A DNA stretch of 64,000 nt from the NCBI GenBank assembly GCA_027574665.1, contig CM050676.1, positions 5,756,157 through 5,820,156 of the forward strand. Direction: 5' to 3'. Below the pieces are notes generated by a model. The model searched no databases. It had not been told where the DNA came from and worked only from the letters and a program-made list of their open reading frames with translations. Positions 50,683 to 63,114 of this stretch are shown piece by piece. Source of the DNA: Rhynochetos jubatus. Lineage: Eukaryota; Chordata; Aves; Eurypygiformes; Rhynochetidae. Within the stretch, counting starts at the first letter, position 1, and each line of letters starts with the position of its first letter. Position numbers and translations under genes: made by a program.

Positions 50683-50689
50683 TGACTCA
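50683..50689. promoter_or_regulatory. NFIC: AP-1 motif (TGACTCA) before the NFIC start
   Basis: Perfect TRE 61 bp upstream of the ATG, probably in the 5' UTR or core promoter depending on the start site. Confidence 0.55.
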
Positions 50690-50749
50690 GTAACTTTTAC
50701 GCCTCGAGTCTCAGCCCTGCAATTAGCCACTTTCCCAGCACAGCTCGGG

Positions 50750-50779
50750 ATGTATTCGTCTCCTCTCTGCCTGACCCAG
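50750..50779 (+). CDS. NFIC: NFIC exon 1, coding part
   Basis: ATG encodes MYSSPLCLTQ and is followed at once by a GTAACC donor in phase 0. MYSSPLCLTQ is the amino terminus I recall for nuclear factor I C; NFIA (MYSPLCLTQ), NFIB (MMYSPICLTQ) and NFIX (MYSPYCLTQ) differ. NFI proteins dimerise on TTGGC-n5-GCCAA and control transcription. The next exon should start DEFHPFIEALLPHVR and encode the DNA-binding domain; it is absent up to 64000, so the gene continues to the right. A purine at -3 supports this start. An upstream in-frame ATG at 50543 exists but is not supported by family length. Confidence 0.85.
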
Positions 50780-51546
50780 GTAACCGGCCCCCCCCCGCGA
50801 CCCCCCCAATTTTCCCCATTCCGCCGTAACAGACTTTCACAGTTGTAATGCAAAAAAAAAAAAAAAGAAAAAACACCCCCCCCACCCCACCCCCCCGATA
50901 AAAATAATCATAACAGGGAAAGGGCGGGTTGGGGCTGGTGCGGGGCTGCTCCGAGAAGCCGCGTTTTCCCCTTGCTCCCCCCCCCCGCATCTTTTTTTGG
51001 GTGTTTCTGATGCTTTTTGGGGTTTTTCTGCCGCCACTTTCACTTGGGGCGTGGGGGGGAAGAAGGTTGCGTTGTGGTTTGTGTTTTATTATTTCTCCTG
51101 CACTGTGCCCGGAGGTGGGTATTGTGGAGAAGCCGCCGATTTTGGGGCTGTGGGGGACACGATGGAGTGAGGGGGTTCCCAGTTGCATTCAGGGAGGCTG
51201 GGGGGATCTTGGTGCTGCGGGTTCGGCCTTGACCACACCACCACGTAGCGCAAAACTTTTTTCCTTCCCTCCCCCGCCCCGAGCCCAGCTGCACATGGTG
51301 GGTTGCACGGAGGTGAGAAGCGGGGGCTCTGGCGTTTTCTTCAAAACCCTCCAAGTTTGGGACAGTTTGCAAGCGACTGCGCCATGCCGCGCTGGTGAGC
51401 GAGAGGGCAGTGGGGATCATGCATGGTAGGACGTGGGGGCACCCCCCACCCCCCCAGCCTCTGGGGTGAGGGGCGATGCCGGCCCCTGTCTGCGCGTAGG
51501 GGTGTCGAGGGGCAGCTCTGAGCCGTGTGCGTCGGGACGCTGGTGT

Positions 51547-51576
51547 CACTCCAGGCCACGCCGACGTGGCCCAGTG
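51547..51576. repeat. Short hairpin
   Basis: GGCCACG (51554-51560) and CGTGGCC (51565-51571) form a perfect 7-bp stem with a CCGA loop. CACT/AGTG outside extends it. Lies 36 bp before the long hairpin. Confidence 0.7.
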
Positions 51577-51611
51577 GCGCGCAGCAGGGTGGCTGTGCCA
51601 GACCCACAGTA

Positions 51612-51692
51612 CAGGCAAGGGGGTGTCCACCTGAAGTCTCCCCCACCGCGGACGCTGAGGGGGAGACTTCGGGGACACCCACCCCTTGCCTG
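51612..51692 (+). ncRNA. Long imperfect hairpin, miRNA-precursor-like (hypothetical)
   Basis: Left arm 51612-51644 and right arm 51659-51692 pair as 11 bp (CAGGCAAGGGG with CCCCTTGCCTG), a 3-nt bulge, 6 bp (GTGTCC with GGACAC), a small internal loop, then 12 bp (GAAGTCTCCCCC with GGGGGAGACTTC). The loop is 14 nt. Stem length of about 33 bp is that of a miRNA precursor. I do not recognise a known miRNA, and an inverted duplication with no RNA product is the alternative. Confidence 0.45.
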
Positions 51693-52204
51693 CACCACAA
51701 CCGCGGCAGCTCTGCCTTTGCTCCGTCCTTATTGATCGCAGATATTTATTTAATTATTGAGCAGGCAGCTTCCCCCCCCGGCTCGTAACCTTTTCTCTGC
51801 TGGCAGCTGCTGCCTGCCCCAAATCCGGCCTCGTGCCGCACCCCGCGTGGGCTCTGCTTTGGTGTGGGAGGGTGCCACTGCCAGACCCCATGCCCACACC
51901 AGGGATTCTCCTCCCAGAACTCATCCCTGGGCTGCGTGCAGGATCTGGCCTCACCTTAGAGGCTTGGATTCAGCTGTCCCGTGGAGGCTCAGGGGAGTCC
52001 CCTTAGCAGCATGGTGACACCTGCACTGTGCTGGAGCGGAGTGCGGGGTCCGGCCTTGTCTCTGGTTCTCCCTAGGTGTGGTGCCGTGTGAGGCTGGTGA
52101 CAGTATGGGTACGGGTATGGGCGCCAACCTGGGCATGGGCATGGGCGGGCAGCGCTGGGGCTGGTGCTCCCTGCTATGTGGTTGATTTGGCAAGGGTCAC
52201 GCCT

Positions 52205-52320
52205 CAGTCTGTCTATTTTTTCTTTTCTATTCTCTTGTTCTTTTTTCTTCTCTATTTTCTTTTTTATTATTATTTCCTTTTTCTATTCTTTTCTCCTTTC
52301 TCTTCTGTCCCTCCTCTCCC
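52205..52320 (+). repeat. Polypyrimidine tract
   Basis: About 115 nt of nearly pure T and C on the plus strand (TTCTTTTCTATTCTCTTG and similar) with a few A. Potential triplex DNA and, in the NFIC transcript, a PTB-type binding region. Confidence 0.85.
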
Positions 52321-54259
52321 ACCCCGACGCCATCCTTCCTGGGGGTCCCATCACCTTGCTGCCACCCTGGTCTCTGGCTGGCGCTGGCTTGGCAGAGCCT
52401 GCGGTTGCCAGCGAACAGCGCTGGTCTGATGTGGAAGCGGTGCGATCGCTGCCCGAGCGGGCCAGGGCTGGCAGGAGCCGTGCTGCTCACAATCCCAGGC
52501 TGTTCCCAGCGCTTCACCCAGCGACGAGGGGGAGTTGGTTTTTCCTCCATGGATTCCAGCCTCCGCCCCGCCGCCTTCGCGCGGGGAAGGCTCCGGTTCC
52601 CCCCCCACCCCGCCGCCCCCCGCGCACCCGGCTTGCCCTGGCTTAGCCTCAGCTCCAATCCAGCCCGGCTCGGATGGGATCAGACGTCGTCTGCACCTAC
52701 CGGATCCGGCCCCCTCCCGCTCCCCCCCAAGCCAAGCCGTTCCCGACCCACCCGCACGGCGGGGAGGCTGCCCGGGCTCGGGAGCCGCGGGTGGTGATGT
52801 GGATACATTGGAACGTGCGCGGGAGCCGCCCTGCCGCTGCCTCCGCGCATCCCCTGCCGCTCCGCCACCACCGGCCCCTCCAGCCCAGCAAAGCCACTCG
52901 GCCCCCGGCTACCGCTGGGGCTGCTGCCCTTCCCGGCCGGAGCTGGGCCAAACTGGGGTTTGGCAGCCCAGCGGCACCAAAATAGCCCTGGCAAAGGCAT
53001 CGTCTGCGACACGGTCCCAGCCAGGGCCTTGGCCGAGCCTCCCGTCAGGCAAGGAGGGTGACTTTGTGCCTTCCTCAGCTCTCTGTCCCTGCTTGGGGAC
53101 TTCCTCCCACTCCCCCAGCTCACCTCTGTCTCCCTTGAGGGACAGGCCGGGAAGTCGAGGGAACTGCCCAGATTAGCAGGGAAGCGGCACCGGCACTGCT
53201 GCCATGCACGAGGCCTCACCCTGCCCATGAGGAAGCAGGGGTGGATCTGGCTGCCAAGACTCCGAAATAACCCTGGTGCTAAGCACCCGCCGCTGGGCCC
53301 CGCACATGTGTCCCTTGGGAGCTGCTGCCAAGGAGCCGGTGGTGTTTCTGGAGCCATAACAGTTATCCTAGATCTGCAACAGGGTTGGGGGGGAGATTCG
53401 GGATGCTCTCGGGCGGAGATGTGCAAATTTTATCAGCAGTGATGCTCATGCAAACCTCTGGCTCCTGGCATTTGTCCTGGCGCTCTGCGAGCCCCTTCTT
53501 CCCGGTACCCATAGGCTGGGAGCGAGGTGAGATGGGAGCAGGCCTCAAAGGCAGCCAGAGCAGTGGGAGTCATGTATCCCGCTGGGGTTTGACCAGATCC
53601 CTCTTCCTGGCCCCATGGGTCTGCTGGAGCCTGGGAGAGGGGAGAGAGGGTCTCCAGCCAGACCCAAAGAGGACGCCTGGCTCCCACCAGAGCTTTGCTC
53701 AGATGCATCCTTGGAGACTGGTTTTGGTGCAAAAGTGATGCACCCGTGCTGCCCAACCGAGAGGCGGCAGCCAGGCACAAACCCCTGCGCTTGCTGTAGC
53801 TAGCAGCACCCGGTCCTGGGGGCAGTGGGAAGCAGCCTGGCCAAGCTGGCCTGGCACAAGCCTCTGTACCGGCAAACGCTGTCAGCACCTAGGGAAACAG
53901 GTGCACCGTGGTGCCTGGGCATGGAGCTGGGTTGTAAGAGGCATTGCAGCCACGTGGCCTAGTCGCAGATACATCTCCTGGGTGTCAAGGGGGATCTCAG
54001 CTCTCTCTGGCCACCACAGGTCAGCTCTGCACATCACCTGGCTGCCACCACTGGCTTGGGCACGTGGCTGAGGTGGGCAGCTGCCTGCTGGGCACATCTC
54101 ACCAGGGCATCCTTTGGCAAACCTCCTTCCTGCAAACACCGTGGCTTTTTTCTGAGAGAGGGGAGCACTGGTGCTCCGGCAAACTGGTTTCCAGCCGGGA
54201 GCTCAGATCGGCTGCCAAAGGATGGGAGCAGCAAGCCGGGCACGGTGGGGGGAGAGAGG

Positions 54260-54350
54260 GAAGGTTGCAACACACTTTCAATTCTCCGATCTGCTGAGTA
54301 TTGTTTGGGAAAAACAATGAGGCCGTTCTTTAAATGCAACCTCTGGGAGA
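54260..54350. promoter_or_regulatory. Candidate conserved noncoding element in NFIC intron 1
   Basis: CACTTTCAATTCTCCGATC through GTTTGGGAAAAACAATGAGG and TTCTTTAAATGCAACC; high-complexity AT-leaning DNA between GC-rich flanks. AACAATG is a SOX-type word. Confidence 0.35.
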
Positions 54351-57300
54351 GCCTCGCTTTCCCCGCGAGGCGCCCACTGCGCCGTGCCCGCCTGCCCTGG
54401 CTAGCCCTGCCCTACTGCTTGCGCCAGCAGCGCTGCCGAGGACCCCACTGCTTCTGGCCGATCTGATCTTAAATCGTCGCCTGGGAAAAACAGATCCTGC
54501 TTTAAGTGTGTTTTATGAAGCTGGATCGAGGGCTGGGATGGGCACGTGGGGTAGTGGGCAGAATAAGGCCTGCTGCACAGGAGACACTATCGGGTGAGAG
54601 CTGAGTGGCTGGACAGCCCGCGCTTGCGCTGCGCCGCTCTCCACCACATCACCTTGAACTTGGATGGGGCCTCGCACAATAGATCGGCCGTTCTCTGCCA
54701 GCCCACCAAGGTGCCCACCAATAATTCACCTTCCCGGGCAGCTCTGCCCCTGCCCGTGCTTCCCTCCCTGCCTGCGTTTCCCTCTGTAGCGGGGCAGGGA
54801 GTGAACCCGCCACGTGCCCAGTGCTGCAGGTGTGCACTCGCCTTTGCAGTTTGCTGAACAAAGCCCAGCCGCCGGGCCCCAGCTCGCTGCCTGGCTATCT
54901 TGAAGAGAGTAGGGAATAGCTCTCCAGTGCTTTCTTATTCCCTGGATCTGGGCAGGCTGTGGATGGATGCTGGGAGTCGTAGCCTGAGCCTGCTTTGACT
55001 TGGCAGATTTTTCCCTTCTTGGTGGCTGCAGCGAGGCCGGTGTGACAGGGTGTGGATGGGACAGTGCCAGCACAGTGAGGCTTGGCAGGCAGAGGAGACG
55101 TGCTGAGGGCTAGCCGAGCCGGCCACGCTCCCCTCGGCAAGGTGCAGCAAAGTGCACGAAGGGTGGCTTCCCAAGGAGCCCCAGCACAGAGAGCTCAGGA
55201 GCCCCAGGGGAAATCTACCACCTTAGTGGGAAGAAATTCATCCTGGCCCGGGGCTGTGTGCGATGGGGAGGAGGGTTTGGCACCCAGATGGAAAGGAGGG
55301 GACACTGTCCCCTGCCTTTGGGGGCGATGGAGGCAGACCCCTGCCAGGGCTCTCCGGGGCTGGCTGAGCATGGCCTCAGGGACAGGGATGGCTCTCCCTG
55401 CCTGCTTGCCAGCTTTCCTCATGCAGCACTGCCTGCGCCATTCCCTGTGCCTGGTCCCCCGACACTTCCCTGCAGCCTGAGCCCATCGTACCCGCTCTGT
55501 CACTCCAGCGTGGCTGCATCTGTCCTTAGGGACAAGCTGAGCCCTGGATGGCAGGGATGGAGATGGTGGCAGTGATAGAGAGCTGGAGGGGAAGAAGGAG
55601 GGCTGGGTGGGAGGCAAAATATCTCCCTGCAAGGCTGGCTCACTGCCTGCCGCCCCCGGCCGTGCTGTGGCTCTTCCTGCACAAGGATGGTGGTGTCGGC
55701 ACTGAGCACTGCCAAGGGGGCCGAGTGCTTGCAGGAGGGGTGCAGGTGGATTCCCATCCCCTTCCAGTCTCTGCACCAGAGCCAGGGGGTGCAGGCAGGG
55801 CCTTAGGGTGGCAGGGGCATGATCTACTCCTCGGGGACCCGCTGGGTGGGGATTTCTCCTGCGGCACCTCGGGGTGTGCCAGGCAGGTCAGGGCAGGGCG
55901 GTGAAGGCAGTGGGGAGCAGCCAGGGCATCGGTGGGTGCTCAGCCCTTCTGGGTCAGGCCAGCACCATGTGGCATCACTGGGGACATCCCCGTGGCACGG
56001 CTGAAGGCTGATGGTGGGGCTAATTAGAGGGACACAGTCTCGTGGGGGGCCAGAGGTGCCCAGTGCCAAACCTCCATGGGTTTTGGTTACCGAAGCACCT
56101 TTGGAGGCTTTGGATGCACCAAATCAGCACAGACAGGGGCCTGAGCCCAGCTTCCCTCCCTGCCCTGGCCAGCTGGGCACCCTGAGATGGTGTCACTCTT
56201 GGTGAGGGGATGCAGCCTCCTGGGTTTTGCAGGCTGGGGATGCACAGGGTCCCCGTGGGCATCCCAGAGCCTGGCTCGCATCCAGGAGGGCAGCTGGGCT
56301 CGCCATCCGTCACCTCGGCCCTGGGCAGGCATCCCCTGCGGCCGGGCAGTGCTGTGCCAGCTTGGCTGGGACCCAACACCCTGCACTGCCTGCCAAGGCC
56401 CGGCGCTTCCCAAGTCCTGGAGAGGAGCTGGGAAAGGATCCCATGGCCCAGGTGCGGCAACATTCACATGCTGAGGGACCCGCGGGCCAGTCCCTGCCAA
56501 GGATCAATTTCTCGGTTAACTTGCTGTGGCTTCAGAAGTGCATTAATCCTCCCTTCCCCGGCCAGCAGCCAGCTCTAATCAGTATTTTGGGCAAAATCCC
56601 CAGGTCTGGGCTTTGGGCTGCCTGCTGTGGGCATCACCCTCCCAGCCACCGTTGCCACTCCAGGAGGGGCCACGGCACCCTTAGGCAGCACTGTCTGGCA
56701 TGTGAATGCCAGGATCCGGTCCTCCTGCTGACCCCTCTTCCCCAGGAGTTTGTTAAGGCCATGGCCAGGTGGATTTCTTAAAAAAATGTGATTTTTTATC
56801 TTTTATAAGAAGACTTTTGCTCTCCTTGTACAGGGCCCCTGCATTCCCTTCATGGGGAAACGGTATTTGACCGGCTGTTGTCCAAAAAAAACCCCCAACA
56901 TGTTTCTGATCACGAAAAACCAAGAAATATTTTTGCTTTCAAAGGAAAAAAAAACCCAGAGAGAGAAATGTTGATTTTCCACCCAGACATTTCCCCTTTC
57001 CCCAAACCAGCCCCAAAATGAGAGGCACCGCTGCGCTCTCCTTGCCCAAGGACGCCACCCCAGGGGCGCAGTCCTGCCAGGGACATGGTAGATGCCACCT
57101 GGGACACATCCAGGCACCGGTGGCAAGGGTGATGGCAGTGCCAAGCAAGCATCCCACTTTCTGATCTCACCCCCCTTTGCCGTCTGCTCCCACCTTGCGC
57201 CAGGCATGGTGGGCTGTTGGGGAGGATGGAGAGTGCTGGTGACCTGCCTGCTCTCCCTGGGGAGCCACCCATCACAGCTTGCTGCAAAGCTCCCCGCTGC

Positions 57301-57439
57301 CTGCCTCGCCCCCGTGCAATGGGCAACGGGGCTGCTTCGTCCTACAGTGGTTTGGCTGGAGCTGTAATGTGCCAGATCCTGCACCCTCACCCTGGCTCCT
57401 GCCTGGTGATTCAGGAAAGTGAGACGGCGCGGGCTGTAA

Positions 57440-57600
57440 TGTGACCACCGCGCTGCACCGCAAAATCTCCTTTAGTAACCTGTGCGCCAGGCCAGGCCAG
57501 GAGAGCAGCACGGCGTGAATACCAATGAGGCGGCGCTGGCGAAAAGTGCAGACTAAAGGGTTTTTGATGGAAACGGCATTGCATGAGAAAGAGAGTGAGC
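57440..57600. promoter_or_regulatory. Candidate conserved noncoding element in NFIC intron 1
   Basis: Includes CACCGCAAAATCTCC (RUNX-like ACCGCA), TTTAGTAACC, ACCAATGAGG and TTTTTGATGG in about 150 bp of non-repetitive sequence, followed by a GAGA/GTGAGC-rich stretch. Confidence 0.35.
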
Positions 57601-60600
57601 GTGAGCGAGTGTGAGCGTGTGTCCGGAGCCTGCGCCTGCCCGCCGGCCAACACCGCATGCACGAGCACACCAGGGCACATGCATGGGTGCACACGTGCGG
57701 CACGGGAGGTTGGGGACCATGCGCGACAGTGCGGCAGGGTGCTGGAGCCGTGCTGTCCCCATGAGCATCAGGGCAGTGGGCCGGGGGTGAGCGGGCGGAA
57801 GGGGCCATGAAGCACCGCTCGAGGGGGCGCGTGGGCAGCGCAGGGGTGTGCTGCAGGCGGCATGTCAGCGGGGGCCAAGGCGCTTCCCGAGGCACAGCAC
57901 GGCTCCTCCGGCTGCCGTCTGGCTGCAGGGAACCGCTCCTCTGCCCCGGCAAAGCGCGCCGCTGATCAAAGGTGCAGGCAGGGAGGGAGCGGGCTTGTGC
58001 GAGCAGTGCCCCTGGCTGCACGCCACCCCACCTTCCCGCTCCGCTCCCTCTGGAGTTTGTTAAACAAATTTCTCTAATTGCACAAGCTGAGGAGTTTGTT
58101 GGAGAAAAAAGCCAGGGAAATTCCCCTCCTCTGGGCCACCCCTTCCCCACTTCCCCCGGGGCAGCCAGCAGAGAGCAAGCAGGTCCCTCCCCATGTCCCC
58201 CCTCTCCAGCTCCGCGAGAGGCTGCGACCCCAACACCTGCGGGGCGCAGCTGAGAGGTGTCCTCAGGTCACCCCTGCTCGCATGGGGATGTCCCCTGCTC
58301 GACCTTCTTGGAGCTGGGTCGCCCACATCCCCTCTCATCCAGCCCCTGGAGTCAGACTCTGTCACCTAACACGGTGACACCCAGCACTGCCGTCTGCCCT
58401 TGCAGGCTGGCGTTCTCCGTTGCTTGGCTGGGCCACCCCTGGAAATGGCCTTTGCGAGCCGGCCATGGACAGCCCCTGACACCGAATCCTGTCGGATTAG
58501 CGAGCGTATGGGATAAAAGCCTTGGCGTGGCGGCGGCTCTGTACCGGGTGGAGGCTGTGGCAGCAGCCCTGCCAAGAAGGGAGGTTGTGCAGCCAGGCGC
58601 CTGCCTCAGCTCCCACTGAGGTCGTGGCTATAGATAGTCCAGGAGGGCACGGGGCTGAGGACAGGATCCGTGTGTGAAGCAGCTTTGCCAAGAGCCTGTG
58701 GGCATCTATTGCCTCGGTGTGGGGGGGAAGGTGCTGCTGGGGCTTTGGGGGTTGCTAGTGGCAAGGTTGGCTGGGTGATACACCGGGCCATCACCAGGTA
58801 ACAAACTGGTGCGACCCTGTACCTGCAGGGACAGGCTGCGACCAGCATGCCCAGCCCCACCGAGCATCATCCGGCACTGCTGTCCCCGCTCCATCCTCAG
58901 CAGCGAGCGGGATCCTGCAGCCTGGGGCTCCGTGGCCGATGCAGTGATCCAGGGTAGCTTTCGCTGTTGTTTCCTACCAGGTTTCCTTCCTTGGCTGCTC
59001 TCAGACAAAAGCTGAGTTGGGGCATCCCCACCGCCCATGGGCTCAAAGCTGCTGGGTCAGGAAACGTTCACCCCCTTCAGCTGCCGGGGCCCAGTGCGGC
59101 TCAGCTCCCCCCCAAAGGTGGGTGTGTGCCCAGGGTGCCCCTGCCAGCCCTGCAGGGCCCTGGAGCATCAGGGTGGCTGGGGAAAGCGTTGTTGATGAGG
59201 GCACTAAAAATAGAGTGGGACTGGGATCTTAATGGGACTTTGTGGGAAACCTGGAAACATTTTCTCATCCCCATAAATGAGTCCAGATGCATTAGCGATG
59301 ACTGCATCGCATCCTGAGGTACTGCCGGAGGGAACTGGGATACGCTCGCCAGCCTCCTCGCCTTTCAGTGGTGAATTGGTTGGAGAGGGGAGTTGCCGGC
59401 AGCAGTGCCAGGGCCAAATCACGGCCTTGCTGTGTCCCAGGCGGCCATGAGGAGAGCAGCTGCCCAACTGGAGCTCACCCAGCATCACCGTGGCAAGCAC
59501 CCTGCCCATCCAGCCGGTCTGTGTCCGCGGGGTTACTGTACCCGGCACCCATGGGTGCACACGCGGGTGCTTGCGGCTCTACGTGTGTCAGGGAACGTGC
59601 ATGCATGCGTGGGCTGGTAACAGCACTGTGGCCCCCAAACCTTGGGGCTTTCCAAAGCCCCCCAGGGCCTGAGATGGGCAGTGGAAGGAGGTTGAGGTGA
59701 CACGGGAGGCCCCCCCAATCCCACAGCCAGCAGTGCTGGGAGCACTGCACCTTGTCGTGTTGAGCTGGTGGGATACAACCTCATGGGGTTTCCTTCTGCT
59801 CCGCTGTGGAGCCGTTGTCTGGAGTATTGGCTCCTGGAGCACCCAGCCACACTCAGGGGCCTTGGACTCCCCTGGAGGATAGCTCAGGGCTAGCCTAGGC
59901 AAGTAGCCCAGAGCGTGTGGCTGGTGGACTCCACATCACGAGGCAGGTTGGCACAGCCATCTCTGTGGTATGGCAGTGTCCCGTAGCAGTTACAGCGGTG
60001 ACCTGGGAGGCAAGGACCTGGGAGGCAAGGACCCAGAAGGCCCTGTGCCTCAGTTTACCTCCAGGTGGGGAACAGCAACTGACATGGGAGAGGGCTGCTT
60101 GCCCCCTGCCCCAACCCCGGGCACTGGTTCATCGTCACAGCCACCAGCCTCTGCACTGGGCACCACCGAAGCCCAACATCCCAAACAGAGTCCCTTTGTC
60201 CAGGCTGGCCCCCACTCCTGCCACTTGGGAGGCATCCAAAACCCTCCCAAAATAGGACCTGGCTGGGCTCAGCCTTTGAATCTCCCCAGGAAGGCTCTGC
60301 TGAACTGCCAAAAGCAGATGAATCTCCCTGCCATTAAAGCACTCGGGATGCAGGATCTGGCCACGCTTGGGGTAGTGCTGACCCTTTGGGGACGCCCTCA
60401 TCTCCCATTGCTCTCCGGGAGAGCCTGTCACCACTCCATGCCCCAGTTTCCCCATCCCTAGGCAGAGGGTGCTGGCAGGGTGACCCCAAGCCCCTGGGAG
60501 CCTGTAAGATGCTGATGCATCTGTGGCATGGCAAAGGAGATGGAGCTGCCAGGATGGGCATGAACTCTTCATCGCCTGGGCCCTAGGGGTGGCCAATCCT

Positions 60601-63114
60601 CCTACAAGGTCGCCGGATCCTCAGCAAAAGGCCGAGGCTATTTTTAACCGGTCACTTGCTCAACCTGCTGGGGATTGGATTTGCAGCAGCGTGATTCCCA
60701 TGAGCCCATTGTGATGCTCCCCATCAGGGGTGCAGACACCCTTGTGCCATGTCCCCTACCCCGGTAGGTACCCCTGGAAGGGAGTTGGAGGTCCCTCTCT
60801 GCACCCCAACACCTTTAATGGTACATGATGCGTGGGGGGCAGAATTAATCCCTCTTGGAAAGGCCAGGATGGAGCAGGCAGGGCTAAAAATATGTTGGGA
60901 GGGAAATAAAACCTCCTGCGTCAGGGGCTAAAGCTGGGCTCAGAACCCCAGGATTGGCCCGCAGCAGGGCTGGAGGGGCCCTCCTTGGTTCCAGCTTCCT
61001 CGGTGCTGGGAGGGATGCTGAGCCAGGGCAGCTTGCTGCCTGCCCTCCCTGGTCAGACCCTCCCTGCTGCCAGGCCCTGGGCATCTCTCCTGCCTCAGTT
61101 TCCCTCTGCGCTCCTGGGGATGCAAGCTGCCGCTGTCCCTGCATAATGTCCCAGCAGCCCCCAGGCTGGAACCCCAGGGTTTGGGGTGGGCAAAGCACTG
61201 GGTCTTGGGCACCGTTGCAGCCCTGACACTCCCATAGCCCAGTCCCCACTGTGTGCTGGGTGCGGGGCTCGGTGGAGCAGGCCACCCCCAGGGCCCCACG
61301 CTGACGCAGGGCCGGGTGGGAGAGCTGGCAGCACTGGGGCCTGTTGGCAAAGCTCTTTTTTTTTTTCCAGTTCCATGAAACATTTCCTTTCCTTGGAGCC
61401 CCAGGGGAGTTTCGGCTGGGAAGCCACGTGGCCCCAGTGCTGCCGGACACGGGATGCTTCTCAGGGCAGGGGGACGTCTCTTTGGCCACGTACCAGGTCC
61501 CCTCTGTGCTGCTTGCAGAGCTCCTCCTGGACCCCAGCAGCCACCATCACATGCTGCCTCTGCTTCAGGCTGGCCTGGCGGGTGCTGTGCCTCAGTTTCC
61601 CCATCTTCGGAAAGGCAGCGCCACACCCTGGGGGCAGGTGGGGTCACGCTGGGGAAGTGGCTGAGCTGTTGGCTCCCGTACCCCAACAGGGATGGGCAGA
61701 GATGGCACCTGGGGAAACTGAGGCACCTGGGAGATCTGAGTGTGTCTGCAGGAAGGCAGTGAGTGGCCCAAGGTGCTCTCACCGCCAGCACCCTCCTGGC
61801 TTCTCTAATCACCAGTGCCAGCTGTGCCACCACTGGGTACCATCCCCAGGGCATCTGACCCTCACACCATGGGCACTCCAAACTCCCACAGTTTGGGGTG
61901 CACTTAGCAAAGCCAGGGGCCAGCACTGCCAATTGTTGCTGGAAGTGAGGATGCAGTGTGGGCAGACCAGAGGTGGGGTGATGGGCACAGGTCTGTCGGA
62001 GGTGCTGCCTCCCTGGGGAGGGCTCTGCCAGCTGGCATGTGCCCAGGCAGTGCTGGCACCCAAACCCGTGGCTGCAAAGAAAGCTGCTTTTCTTCCTTCT
62101 GTTTTCCAAAGCAACTGGCAGGTTCCGCTGCCTGCTGCGGCCTCACGTGACCCACAGCAGCGGCCTCGGTGTGCTCCCAGCGCCCCTCCTTGCAGCCGCA
62201 CCACCTGCAAGGGCAAGCATCGACATCCGCTCCTGCCCTGGCAGGTAGGCGCAGGCAAGCGGGCACCAGCCCGGCGCAGGGTGCTTGCGGCGTTCATGGG
62301 GCAGCAGGGACCTGCCTGCTCAGGGATGGCTCGAGTGACCTGGTGGGGCATTTTTGGGCAGTGTGGGGAGCCCTGAGCATCTTGGCAAGGGGTCTGGAGC
62401 CACCGCTGACCCAGGCGTGTGGTGAGCAGCAGGTGCCCATCTGCTGCCTCTTGGTCTCATCCTGAGCGGGGCTGAGCATTGAGGCAGTAAATGAAGCATG
62501 GGAGCCCCTTTCTGGCCTTGCATCCATCCTAGCTGACCACTCCCAACAGGGTGGCTGCATCCAGAGCACGCTGTGGGCATGGTCTAGCCCGTATGCAGCC
62601 TTGAGCCATGCACGGATCTTGGCTGGAGGATGCTGTTGGTTCTAGGGGCAAAAATAAGCCCCCGGGTCTAGGGAGAGGAGCTGCGAGGGCATTGCACCAT
62701 GCCCTGCCTTCACCTCCACCTGTACCAGCAGTGCTAGCTGGGCTGCACTGGGCACTGGGGCTCTGTATCCCGGCACGGGCTGCAAGAGGGGCTTTGCAAG
62801 TGCAAGGCTGAGTTGCCCCCAGCTCAGCTGCCGCTGCTGGGTGCTGAGGGGTGAGTGTGGCTGCAACAGCCTGTTCTGCCCCATGGGAAACTCCAGCATG
62901 GGACAAGGTGTGGGAATGCGATGCCAGCACAGTTCATACCTTCCCCAACTGCTTTCCTAGGAGCTCTGGCTGCTGCCACACTCCCTCCTGTTGCCCTGCG
63001 CCCAGCATGCCTTGGTTTCCCCTCTCCCAGCACAGCAGTGCCACTCTCCTGTGCCGGGCAAGCCTCCTTAGGACTTGCCGAGCAGGCTGGGAAGCCTGGC
63101 CATGCCATGCCGTC

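Noticed and set aside
50750-50779. Assignment of the right-hand exon to NFIA, NFIB or NFIX instead of NFIC
   Set aside because: MYSSPLCLTQ has the double Ser and Pro-Leu of NFIC as I recall; the paralogue termini differ by insertions or substitutions. A check against exon 2 to the right would settle it.
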